Part shown: positions 9,778-19,682 of the stretch, piece by piece | Position numbering within the stretch: position 1 is the first letter of the stretch | Layout of the letters: the number at the start of each line of letters is the position of its first letter | From: Krasilnikovozyma curviuscula | Taxonomy: Eukaryota > Basidiomycota > Tremellomycetes > Cystofilobasidiales > Mrakiaceae | NCBI GenBank assembly: GCA_014825775.1 | Contig: MVAQ01000204.1 | Coordinates: 1-39,825 of the forward strand | DNA length: 39,825 bases | Direction: 5' to 3' | Position numbers and translations under genes: made by a program | Notes under the pieces: model-generated | The model's database searches: none | The model's input: only the letters and a program-made list of their open reading frames with translations | What the model was told of the DNA's origin: nothing

Positions 9778-10979
9778 ATGTTTGCTGTCCGTCAACTCGT
9801 CCGTTCTTCTTCCCAAACGGGTCGTATGAGTCGAATCTCCACCCCTGCTGCCCTTACTAGAGGATTTAGAGCGTCCGCTTTGAGGATGGAAATATGTACG
9901 TATTGTACAAGTTCGTCGTTAAGTCTAGCAGATGACTAATATGATCCATTTTATTTATGTACTTCTTCTGTTGGTGATGTCTGTTGCGTTTCAAATGGTC
10001 AAACGGCCGTCTTCTCCAATCGAAACATCATTCCTTTGCGATTCTTTCTTCTTTCCATATCTTCCTCCTACCATCTTGATGCCACCTTCCCACCTTTGAA
10101 CTTATCTCTTTCGCTGCTCTTACCCAACCCTGACCCTTCATCGTTCTCGTCCCACAGCGACCCGATTCACCGAAGCACACGAATACGCGACCTACGACAC
10201 CGAGACCAATGTCGCCATCGTAGGTATCACCGACTACGCTCAGAAGGCCCTTGGAGATGTCGTATTTGTTGAGCTTCCAGGAGTTGATAGCCAGGTTGGC
10301 AGTGGAGGTCAGTTTGTCGATGTTTGCTCCGTTGCTTTGCTTGAGACGTGATGAGAGTGCCTGGGGTTGTGCTTGGTTGGTGTCTTTTTGAAGGACGCTT
10401 TGTGGTTGACTTGGTTTATATGCTTGCTTGAGGTTGAGGGGCAACACAGAAAGAGCCGCAGACGGGTGGTTGAATCTTGCGGGACACCTACCCTACCTAA
10501 TGACGGCACTACCATACTAGACGGTTCTCAGAATGTCACCTTCACATCTATTCACCAAGTGCTAATTTTTGACCCTGTTTTCCATCTTACTCCACTTCCA
10601 TCTCGCACAATTGCTTCGCATCACATCTCCGCCGTCTTCCCCACCCATCCTCCCATCACCACAAACGTAGACGAGTGTGGCTCCGTCGAGTCAGTTAAGG
10701 CGTCTTCGGATATCTATGCCCCCTTGTCTGGCATCGTTATCGAGACCAACACTGAGCTTGAGGACCAGCCAGGATTAATCAACAAGAGCCCATTGGAAAA
10801 AGGTGCGTTTGTTTTCCATGTCCCATCACTCGCGTAGCTAGCCGAGAAAAAGACTGATTTTTTTCCTTTTTGGTGGGGGTGTTATTCGGACAGGATGGTT
10901 GTTCAAGCTTCAACTCACCAATAGCGCTGAGTTTGAGGAGTTGCTGAACGAGACATCTTACAAGGCTTTTACTGAATAG
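9778..10979 (+). CDS. GCV3: Glycine cleavage system H protein, mitochondrial
   Basis: Four exons, 9778..9895, 10158..10307, 10671..10802 and 10894..10979, give 161 residues. The first 38 or so residues are rich in Arg, Ser and Ala with no acidic residues until Glu38, a typical mitochondrial presequence. The mature part matches Gcv[30 protein letters not shown], then [18 protein letters not shown], in which Lys99 is the lipoylation site, and [13 protein letters not shown]. The H protein carries the aminomethyl group between the P, T and L proteins of glycine decarboxylase. Introns are 262, 363 and 91 nt. No other glycine-cleavage gene lies nearby. Confidence 0.96.
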
Positions 10980-12028
10980 AGAACATTCAGGACCTCAAAC
11001 GTCACGTTGACGGAAGTTGATTGTGAAGGGATACGCATGATAGCTGAAGAAAAGATGGAAGTGGTTGTAATGTGCAAAGCGATCTCTGATGGTAGTGAAT
11101 GTCTTGCTCTATATGGGTTCTTTTCTTTATCTTTCATTTGATGATTTCGAGATGACTTATCGTTGATCAGATCATTTTTGTGATATTGACATATGTGTAC
11201 CTGTGTCCATTGGCTTACTTCACTTCGACCGTCTCAATTTTCTTCGAATATGAAAACAAGTATCTTTACTGCTGTTTCCCTGCGCTTTCCAAAGCATACG
11301 ACATCTTTTAGATTTGGTCGCAAACGTTGTGTCCGTCTCGGATATGGATGAAATCAGCTCTGAAAATCCAGGGATCAGAATGGTCTTGACCTTCAGGTAA
11401 ATCTGATAGAAGTTCCCCGGCACTGGGGAGACCTTGTTTCCCTTGTCAGTCAGTGCTTTCTTCCTCATGTGTTGTACCCCGTTGTTCATCATGTTTCTAG
11501 CTCCCCCTGTGACTAGCTCAAGTTTCATTCAATGCAGCCGCTTCACTGTACATTCATGGCTAGTTCATCTCCAAAAAGTCAGCTGTCCTGACGACTGGAT
11601 CTGCTGCAGATGAAGAGCCTCCGCTGTTGATCTAGACCACTCTCAAGGCCGTAGATCTGTATCATGCTCTTGTGGAGGGAAGCGTTACACTAGGCTAGTA
11701 TGAGGACTTGGTGAAGGGAGAGAGAGAGCGGGGGGACAATTGGTGAGTTGCTGAGCATGTAGATTGAACATCGCGTCGATATTACGCCGAATTTTGGGAC
11801 CAAATGTGCCTCATACATCTTTAGTTTCATATACTTAAGAGAGCCCTGGACCATGATATCGCAGCTAACATGACATCTCATATCTTATTTGAATTCCCTA
11901 CAATCTTTGTCTCTTCATGAGACATATATCAGCACCCTTCTGAGGGACCCTCTTCGACATCTACCGATCTGCGTAAGTTCTTAACCGTGAGATACCGACC
12001 TCGGTCCCAGCTAAGCCGCTCAAGTAGT
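10980..12028. other. Intergenic, one doubtful open frame
   Basis: About 1 kb between the converging ends of GCV3 and the thioredoxin-like gene. A 102-codon minus frame at 11220-11528 contains some protein-like stretches but has no homology I can name and no splice context. I do not call it as a gene. Confidence 0.35.
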
Positions 12029-12554
12029 CTACAAATGCGACTGAGCAATCGCACGAGAAAAGAAGATTCAAGAGTACAGGTCAAGTCAGTAAAACCTTAA
12101 AAAAAACCCCCCCCCCGGTAACCCAACTGCAAGAAAGCTCACCTCTAACTCAAAAATATCATAACCCTTAGCAGTCTCTTGCCCGTTCCTGAAGATAGTA
12201 AATATCGGGGAACCATCTCCTTCTCTGGTTGAAGTGAACTCCTTGGACTGGGGAATGGTCGAATCAGAAAAAAATAAAATAAAATAAATTGGGGGGTGGA
12301 CATACGAAACTCTTTACAGCCTCATTCGCGAGTACTGCATACTCCAAGCCCGGATGTTTCTGTTGCATTTGCATGAAAAGAGGAAGTGTCTTTACCTCAT
12401 GAGCACGCCCGAAGGTGTACATGATGGCAACGGCAGAACAGTCGTTGATCTAGTGGTGTTGGTTGTGACGGTGGTTAGCTATATACTATTGTCATCTAGT
12501 GTCTCTGCTTACGAGCTCATTGTACTCTTCCTCAGAATTTATTTGCGTGAACAT
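12029..12554 (-). CDS. Thioredoxin-like protein without CXXC
   Basis: Four exons, 12554..12513, 12449..12306, 12247..12143 and 12040..12029, give 100 residues, the size of a thioredoxin. The fold is recognisable: an N-terminal MFTQINSEEEYNEL helix, a central beta strand AVAIMYTF, an alpha helix ending KHPGLEYAVLANEAV, then GSPIFTIFRNGQE with the cis-proline at position 76. Where thioredoxins have WCGPC this protein has FGRAH (residues 27-31), and its only cysteine is Cys18, so dithiol-disulfide exchange is not possible in the usual way. The last exon is only 12 nt and is the least certain part. A TATA box and a CRE-like site lie upstream. A chaperone-like, peroxiredoxin-independent or regulatory role is possible; none is shown. 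Confidence 0.75.
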
Positions 12555-12644
12555 GATGACTTCTTGTTGGTTGTTAGCGAAGGATGTGTGCAAAGGATGG
12601 AGTTGAGTTGAGTTGAGTCTGCGTTTTCAGGAGAACCATAAGCG

Positions 12645-12653
12645 CTTTATATA
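12645..12653 (-). promoter_or_regulatory. TATA box of the thioredoxin-like gene
   Basis: TATATAAAG on the minus strand, about 90 bp upstream of the start codon at 12554, at a normal distance for a TATA-dependent fungal promoter. Confidence 0.6.
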
Positions 12654-12692
12654 TTGTGATGGTTGATATATTGGTATCAGTGGACTCATTTT

Positions 12693-12707
12693 TGACGTCA
12701 CCTCCCC
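12693..12707. promoter_or_regulatory. CRE-like site, TGACGTCACCTCCCC
   Basis: A perfect ATF/CREB palindrome TGACGTCA followed by CCTCCCC, 40 bp upstream of the TATA box of the thioredoxin-like gene. Such sites bind bZIP factors. The 13 nt ACGTCACCTCCCC recur at 13039-13051, and a degenerate copy (TGACGACACCTCCTCCC) is at 13737-13753. Confidence 0.5.
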
Positions 12708-13423
12708 TCTTCCTAGCGTGTTATTACTAGCGTCAATACGCTAAAAACAAGGACTAATATTAATATTGAGCTCACTAATGTATGCACCTCATCTACTCGC
12801 GTCGATATTATCTACATTGACCCGCAGACACATCTCGTGGCAGTTATTGATGTTGCAAGAGTCACCCTATGTCATCCGCTTTACGACTCCTCAAGTAGCA
12901 TAATCCTCTTTCGCAAGCAGGTCCCCTAACGTCCATAACTCTGTCCAAGTGTTGTGCTCATTTCCCCTTGGCATAATATACTCTTTCTAAATCAACTATT
13001 TGTTATAGGTTTCTTGTTGGGTTGGTAGGGCATTCTTTACGTCACCTCCCCGCCGTCTGAGCGACTAAAATTACCCACGTACTTTGCCGAATCCGCAATC
13101 AGTTGAGCTCTATCAAAGAAGCTAAACTAGCTAAGTCAAGGTAAAATTTCGGTTATGAAAATTGCTATTAAGATTCGGTCAGGATGATGTTAGCCATCGA
13201 ATACCCGAAGTGTCTTATAGGATCCTGATAGTGGTAACGGAGACAGTAGTATTTGTATATAAAATATATTTCCAATATTTGGTGCTCAGACTCTTAAGTG
13301 AAGTGCAGGCATATTCTCTCTTGACGGGTGTGAAAACTCTCCACCGAGCGCTCTGAAATTGTCTTTTGTTTCTAACATTTATCCTCAAAGAGAGCAAGAG
13401 CTAAGCGAAGGTTGAAAACTCAC
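12708..13423. other. Intergenic with a second CRE-like copy
   Basis: About 700 bp of AT-richer sequence with no supported gene. ACGTCACCTCCCC lies at 13039-13051. A 64-codon plus frame at 13162-13356 is AT-rich and hydrophobic and looks like chance. Confidence 0.4.
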
Positions 13424-13642
13424 CTTCACCCACGTAAACCGGGTTTGTCAAGCTTTGAAAACACCAGACCGTTCATGTAGGCAACGCAGTTAATCTGGAT
13501 TATGGTGGAGAGGGTCGTACTCGTATGAAAGCAAGTGGGGTCTCGGTTTCTTTGTTCTCACAAAGTGAACATTTGATTATGTAAATTACTTGCGAGCTTT
13601 GTCGAACTATTCAGCTGATTCAACCTGTTTGATATAGACCAT
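13424..13642 (-). pseudogene. Thioredoxin relic
   Basis: From the ATG at 13642 the minus strand reads MVYIKQVESAE, then a TAG stop at 13609-13607, then FDKARK. That is a typical thioredoxin N-terminus interrupted by one stop codon where Glu would be expected. After an intron-like gap, a segment beginning at 13494 reads INCVAYMNGLVFSKL behind an AATCCAG acceptor. The intact neighbour also begins its second exon with Ile-Asn at this point. No later exons are seen. A TATATATAAG lies about 60 bp upstream. The piece looks like a decayed paralog of the thioredoxin-like gene at 12029-12554, or of an ordinary thioredoxin gene. Confidence 0.5.
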
Positions 13643-13846
13643 GATGTTTATTATTTTTGTTTATTCGGATGACTTCAAATGCTTTTACATCTGTCTCCCT
13701 CCTTATATATATCTGTATGTCGTGCTATATGCGATTTGACGACACCTCCTCCCAGTGTCTTGTCGCTCAACTGTGAGAGAGAAATGCCTCTACTATGACT
13801 TGCCAAAAGGAGAATCCTGGTAACTACTTCTACAGTCACATTTCAG

Positions 13847-14453
13847 GCCATTCCTCCCAACTGCCTAAACAAAGCCACCAGCCCCGCCGTCCAGTTTATT
13901 GAAGAGATATCTTTCTCAAATATAGTGTCGGAGAGTAGTAAACAGGCTGATATCAGACAGACCGCGAAGGTTTTGTGATGCCTTTTTCTACACCTTGCCT
14001 CTGTCTGATCCCATGGCATCCTCATATATGACATTCGCGTGTAAGCCTGTTTCTCTCTTCTGCTTTATATTATCTCAGAAATTTCGTGAAAAACAGAATG
14101 CCCAACTAGAGAGTTTTGACGTGAGAAAGGTGGGTAAGCATCATCATTTGAGCGTCCATTCGGTTCAGGTACCGACAGATCTCTCTTAAGACAAATCGCG
14201 CTCATTTTGACTTACGCGGCCTCGGTTACCATGCTGAAGTCAGCTTAAGCTGACGTAAGGGCAACTGAAAAGCGAGGGAAAAGAGCTAGAGCCGGTCTGC
14301 ACTCATTTGACATTAATGGAAGAGCGGCATGAGGAGGAATTTAGGAAGGGGCCTTTGGTACTTATGAATCATGTTTCTAATTCTTTCCCTCCAACCGTAT
14401 ACAGGCAACACGCTGAGATCGTTACTGGCCTGTTATGCCCTGCGATAGGCTGA
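13847..14453 (+). pseudogene. bZIP paralog or relic lacking the invariant Asn
   Basis: Three exons can be joined: 13847..13969, 14079..14135 and 14260..14453. The reading is ...QADIRQTAK|KFREKQNAQLESFDVRKV... and then ...KSEGKELEPV...MEERHEEEFRK, ending TGA. This aligns with the intact bZIP gene at 14718-15837 (INRKSAK|RFREKQAAQIEEF and RRGEELERVV...DARHRVQEK). The intron between AK and K/R FREKQ sits at exactly the same place, phase 0, and the next intron is phase 1 in both. Exon 4 is also similar at DNA level around 14275-14310. The invariant basic-region Asn is Ile here. No start codon or 5' exons were found, so it is probably a truncated, decaying copy; transcription cannot be excluded. 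Confidence 0.6.
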
Positions 14454-14654
14454 CTTAAGATCTGTTTTGGTGCAGCTTTCTGCCAAAATTGTCTTCCGCT
14501 TTCTTGATTATTACGGAAGCCCCCACAGTTCATTACAGTGTCTTCTGAGAAAGCCTCGATGGCAATCGGAGATCCTCTTTAGCTAGCGCCACGCACTTCG
14601 GTGTGGGCGTCTCGCGACTTCGGTGCCAGGAACACTTCAGCTTTGTTGTCAACA

Positions 14655-14664
14655 TATATATAAA
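14655..14664 (+). promoter_or_regulatory. TATA box of the bZIP gene
   Basis: TATATATAAA about 54 bp upstream of the chosen start codon at 14718. Confidence 0.55.
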
Positions 14665-14717
14665 CAAACCTTCTTGGAGCTGATTTGTTTCGACCATAAG
14701 CCTCATAGAGCCAAGCA

Positions 14718-15837
14718 ATGAGAAGACAGGGCCAGCACTTCCAAAAATCCTCAGGCGAAGATGGAGAGCATCAGACACATACCTCACCCCATCCCGAAAT
14801 TGTACAAAACCACTTCTCGCTCTTTACCAGTAGCTGGAATATCTCAGAGGATAGTAGAGAACTACTATTGAGTCATTATATAGCACCAATTCATACAGCA
14901 ACTCTCTCTCATAAACATCAGTGGTCTTATTCCAGTGACCCGTCCTCTGAGAACTTACCGCAACAACAGTGGTCTCTCCTCCAGCCTACAGCGAGCAATG
15001 ACGGCTTCTCAACCATATCCATCCCTCAGACCTCACCTACACTTTCAAGTTCTGAAAGCTTTAGTGTCTGGGATGTGTCGTACAATGGCGACGAAGGTGA
15101 GATATAAGCGTATCTTCAGTTTGATGTGTACATCACGAACCTGACCCTTTTCAGTTTACAACCACTTCGCTGACAATTTTCACCCACTCATATCTTCTCA
15201 CGGTTCATCTTCAACAGTGTATCACTACCCCATCGAGTCCCAGAAAGATGCACAAGCGAATACTGACCTTGACGGAGGCACTCCCGTCGCTGAACCTACT
15301 CTCTCGCCAATTGGAGAGCCGGGGGAAAACAGCAGAGATCACTCATCATCGGTAGCGTCTCTGTCTCTAGACGCAGCTCGCTCGCTTTCTCCGGGGGAAC
15401 GACGAAGGGCTATAAATCGAAAAAGCGCAAAGGTATCGTTTGTTTACCATCTCTAGCCCCTAATATAAGTCTTGAATCCTTGAAGGAATCTGGCGGCTAA
15501 TACCTGCATTTTTCATCAACCCCTTGGGTATTAAGAGATTCCGTGAGAAGCAGGCTGCTCAGATTGAAGAATTCGAAGCAGAAGTTGCTGAGAAAGGTGA
15601 GTGCCTCGCATCCATCTGACCACAAGATGCGATACTATGGTCTCTGAAATAAGATCATTTATTCATTTCACTTCTAAAAATTATGATTTCTTCCAAGATA
15701 CCGTACTCGAGTCTACTCAAGCGGCACTTGAGGTATCACAAAGGCGAGGAGAAGAGCTAGAGCGCGTGGTCGCACAGCTGGCATGGCAGGACGCTCGGCA
15801 TCGTGTGCAAGAGAAAGATAGTAACAGGAAAGTGTAG
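14718..15837 (+). CDS. bZIP transcription factor
   Basis: Four exons, 14718..15096, 15155..15432, 15536..15596 and 15698..15837, give 285 residues. The N-terminal two thirds are rich in Ser, Thr, Pro, Gln and His and likely disordered activation sequence. The basic region is RRRAINRKSAKRFREKQ, with the signature Asn214 and Arg222 eight residues apart and an intron inside it. A coiled coil follows (residues about 225-275), but heptad positions hold Ile, Val and Ala more than Leu, so the zipper is atypical. There is no cysteine in the whole protein, which excludes a Yap1-type redox domain. A degenerate paralog lies just upstream and a thioredoxin-like gene diverges from it, so it may regulate its neighbourhood (inference). 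Confidence 0.8.
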
Positions 15838-16802
15838 TTTGGGTTCTTAATTTATTGCATAACTTTACCTGTCTGACGAGGATTCTTAGCCTGGTGAGAT
15901 AAAACAAGCGGCGCAGCTATTTGTTCGAAAGCTTTCTGTAGCACTTTTCACATTTCAATGACAAGAGGTATATGAGAAGCATCACGGTAGCCTGTTCGAT
16001 GAAACAAACGATTATTTGCATGCCCAGCGCCACCTTCGCCTGGGCAGAGCAGAGCCAGAGCGAAACTGCTGTTTCTGGCTTCAGTCTCCCAACTCCCAAC
16101 ATTCCCTCAGCTTGGCTGTAGGTACGTATTACAATGTCACATAGACTCGGCTTCACAGCTCAGAAACAATAAGAAGCTGATTTGGTGTTCATTACCGGCT
16201 CCTTTTCCAATGCTGGCTCTTCCTTGCTCGCTTTCCCGTCCATTTCTTCGACTGACATCTTGAAATTTCCACTGTGAATTCCACATCACAAGGCTGGAAG
16301 AAACTGAAACGTGAGTGTACTTGTCACCTTGGAAATCTTCTGCTCTAATGCTAGCGGTGCTCATAGCCCCCTCTTCATCGCACCAGGGTTTCCAGCTTAA
16401 AGCTAGCAGCACCTGCGTCCTCTGAACAGCTACTTCCTATTTTGTAGTACTCGCTGAGGTAAGTACAATATTGATTTCACGACAAACAATCGCTAATCCT
16501 CAACTGGCCTGCTGCTAACCTTTTGTGACCATTCCTTTCTGGGACGACCTCACACCAGCTGTTGCATTCTGTGCTGAAACTCGTTGCATAGGCTGCGATT
16601 CTACAGGGCAGCGTCTGGTGAGGTTCCTTCCTTGTTGCTGAATCCAGCACTACAATCCGGTATAATGTTCGCTGACTGCTCGTCGTCTCGATGCGAAATT
16701 GCTGTCCATTTCAGACTTCAAGGGAGTCTACCTACGCGTTGCTCCTCCTCTACGACATTGGAAAGCAACCAATTGAAGTAATAATTACAAAACAGATCTG
16801 GT
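15838..16802. other. Intergenic, with one possible small minus exon
   Basis: About 960 bp between the bZIP gene and the golgin gene. On the minus strand 16258..16196 reads MSVEEMDGKASKEEPALEKEP and then a GTAATG that could be a donor, or the frame ends at 16160. It looks gene-like but no partner exon was found. The right end must hold the golgin promoter and 5' UTR. Confidence 0.3.
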
Positions 16803-19549
16803 ATGCAATCGTCGTGGGATTCCATATCGAAGTCGGTCTCTTCTCATCTCCCAGCTGCAGCTTCACGGTCTTCCTCCCCTGCTGGTCGACCATCGCTTGA
16901 CGGCCACCAACGAACATCCTCAGCATCGTCTTATCTTCCCAAGTTTAACCTACCGACTTCATCCTTACCCCACATTTCACTAGGTTCTACAGCTGGGTTA
17001 GCGGCTTCTATTGGCAGTGCCGGACGGAGAAGTTTGGACTCGATTGGCCTGCGGCCGAATTTAACACCAGCAGCACCGACAACAATGGAAAAGAGTAAGT
17101 CTGTAGAAGGCGCTCTGTTCAGTCCCATCAACGAGGAAGCTCCTGCCTTGGCAAGCGCGCCAGCTTCAATACAAGAGACGGATCCTCTTAATATACCTCT
17201 ACCCACCACTCCACCGATAAACACCGACGCACCTCTGCCTGAGAACGCAGAGCCAGAGGCAAACTCTCTTTCTTTGCCCGAGGAATTGCCCTCGAAAGCA
17301 GCCGAAGAGCCAGTACCTCCAACCGCTCTTGAACTTGAACTCACTTCCCAGCTAGCCAAAATCATTGCTCAAAATGAAGCACTGAACAAGAAGATTGGCG
17401 AAGTTAACAAAGTGCTGAAAGTGTACACTCCGTTCGATAATGGTGTTGATGAACCTGAAGGTCTGGGTTTCCACTTCGAGAACTTGAATGCCAAGGTCGA
17501 AATGTCCATGGCTGAGATGAGACGGGCTACAGACCAATTAAAACGTGTGTCAACCATGAATATTCTTCTTGAATGACTAGACCTCTGAATTCGTTTATTT
17601 TCTTATAGTTCAAGAATCTCGTCAATCCGAACTTCGCGAAACACATACCCTCGAATCCAGTTCCCAGTCAACCCTGGTCGCGTCCCTCCGAACAACAATC
17701 TCCAATCTTCAGCAATCTCTCACCAAAATCCCGACACTTGAATCTTCAGTCGAGACTCTGAAAGTGTCCTTGGCTAGTGCGGAGGCGAAAGTGAAAGACG
17801 GAGAAACGAAGGTGAAAGAAGAGGAAGAGAAGCGTGGGAAGGCCATTAGCTTATTAAAGACTGTGAGAGGAAAGCTGGTTAGAGCTGAGAAAGACAGAGA
17901 TGAGGCTCTTGCCGAGAAGAGCAAATTGGGGCGAGAGCAAGAGGCTAGAGAGAGGGAGGTTAGAGAAGAGAAATCCAAACGTGAGTGCTTCGCTCCCATT
18001 ATCTTAGCTGACTCTAACAGGTTTGCACAATCTCTGCTCAGTGGAGTCTGACATTGAACGTCTGAAGGGAGAAAGAGAAAAAGATGTTGCGAATCTGAGG
18101 GACAAGTTTGAGAGTGAGGTCAAAGGGCTTCGAGAGAGATTCGAAAGAGAAGGTCGCACTAGGAAGGAAGGGTACGAGCTAACTGCTGTTACAACTGCTG
18201 TGAGTTACCCTTTCATTTTCTTCGCTGAATTTCTTTTCCTGACAAAGTATTCACCATTTGCTGATCTCAGGCCACACACACCAAAGAAATCACTTTAAAG
18301 AACAGCCGAATAGCAACTCTTGAACGAAACATGAAGGAACTCACCACCGAAAAGGAGTCGATGTTTAGTCAAGTTCAAATGCGAGAAGCTGAAGTTGAAT
18401 CCAGTATCTCACTCACTACTTCTCTGCAATCCCAGATCTCAGAACTTCAGTTCCAACTCCGTGAATCCGAAGATAGGTTCCACTCAAAGGAAGAAGAACT
18501 GACCGAGCTCAAGAGGTCCAAACTGGAAGGAGAGGGCATTGAATCTGTTGGTAGTCCGTCAATCTCTCACCTATCCAATGGGAACGGCGCCAACGCTAGC
18601 GAAACCAAACTGGAGAACTCGCGGCTGATAGCAGAAACGGAATCTAGATACGAATCGAAACTCTCTGAACTTCGAACTCAAATTCTTCATCTCGAATCTG
18701 AACGATTCACTGCTGAAGAAGAATGGTCTTTGAATGTGGCCGAAAGGACGAGGGAATTGGAGAGGCTTCGAAGGCACCTGGAAGAGAAGGACTTGGAGTA
18801 CGCTGAGGCTGTGAGGGGAAGGAAAGCTAGAGACAGCAAAGTGAAGGAGTTAGAGGATGAGATTTTGAAGTTAAAGAATGAGATTGAGAAGCAGAAGCTG
18901 GTCGCTGAGGTCTTGTCGGACAAAGTCGAGAAGGGGCTTGAGGCTGAGGTGAGTTTTGTTCTACTTTGAGCTTCTGTGCCTTGATCATTTAGCCATAGCT
19001 TCAGACTAACCTCCTGATCAATTCTTCAGTCTGCTGCTAAGGATGAAGTGGCTGATCTTCAGAATAGAGTTTCTGCTCTGCAAACTGCTCTTGAAGAATC
19101 CAAAACCCAACTCTCCACATTCAAACAGCAGGCCAAAACTCTACGGGATGAACTGCGAAAAGTGCAATCCAGTGCGTCGTTACTAGAAAAGCAAAGAAAC
19201 CCTGGCGTTGGTTACTGGAGCACTGCGAATGGAAGTAGTACGAGCGTCAGGAGGGATAGCGTTTCAACAACAGCAGGACCGGACAGTGCTAGTATCAAAG
19301 CTCCCAGTGAACGAGGTAGCGAGAAGGGTGACGAGGAGGAAGTAAATCTTGAGGTGAATTTTCTTGATCTTTCAAGTTAAGCTTCGCTTCACGTCTTGAC
19401 TCCTCTTCCCTTTTCACTAGTATCTAAGGAACGTCATACTTCAGTTTTTGGAACACCCAACTCGACGTACTGGCCTCATTCGGGTTCTCTCAACAATATT
19501 ACACTTTACACCAGCAGAGACGAGGAAGCTCATCCAACTCGTAGGATGA
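16803..19549 (+). CDS. IMH1: GRIP-domain golgin (IMH1-like)
   Basis: Six exons, 16803..17544, 17609..17980, 18042..18199, 18271..18948, 19030..19353 and 19421..19549, give 800 residues. The first 190 residues are Ser/Pro/Ala-rich and likely disordered. Residues about 190-730 are almost continuous coiled coil with heptads rich in Glu, Lys and Leu. The last exon encodes a GRIP domain: YLRNVILQFLEHPTRRTGLI, RVLSTILHFTPAETRKLIQLVG, including the conserved Tyr used for Arl1 binding. GRIP golgins tether vesicles at the trans-Golgi through Arl1-GTP; yeast Imh1 ends with a very similar block. All introns are 61-81 nt and in phase. The start codon was taken as the first ATG of the long first exon. Confidence 0.88.
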
Positions 19550-19682
19550 AGTCTCTGATGCCATCTCATGCTCAACCTCGGTTTCGGTTGTCAGCAAGCT
19601 GGAGCTTGATTTTGCTTATGTTCCATAATTGCTACCCAGCTCAACCGATGCATTTTAGACATGAGCTCTTATTCTATTACGT

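Noticed and set aside
11220..11528. 102-codon open frame on the minus strand
   Set aside because: Some protein-like stretches, but no homology, no splice context and mixed codon use; kept only as a note.
14251..14258. TGACGTAA as a CRE-type site upstream of the bZIP gene
   Set aside because: It lies at the intron/exon border of the bZIP relic, and the overlapping 16-nt palindrome there is also intronic; a promoter role is not supported.
14718..15837. bZIP factor as a Yap1-type oxidative stress regulator
   Set aside because: The protein has no cysteine at all, and the basic region is not of the NxxAQxxFR Yap type.
19421..19549. C-terminal domain of the golgin as a GRAB (Rud3-type) domain
   Set aside because: The YLRNVILQFLEH pattern with the conserved Tyr fits the GRIP domain of Imh1 better.
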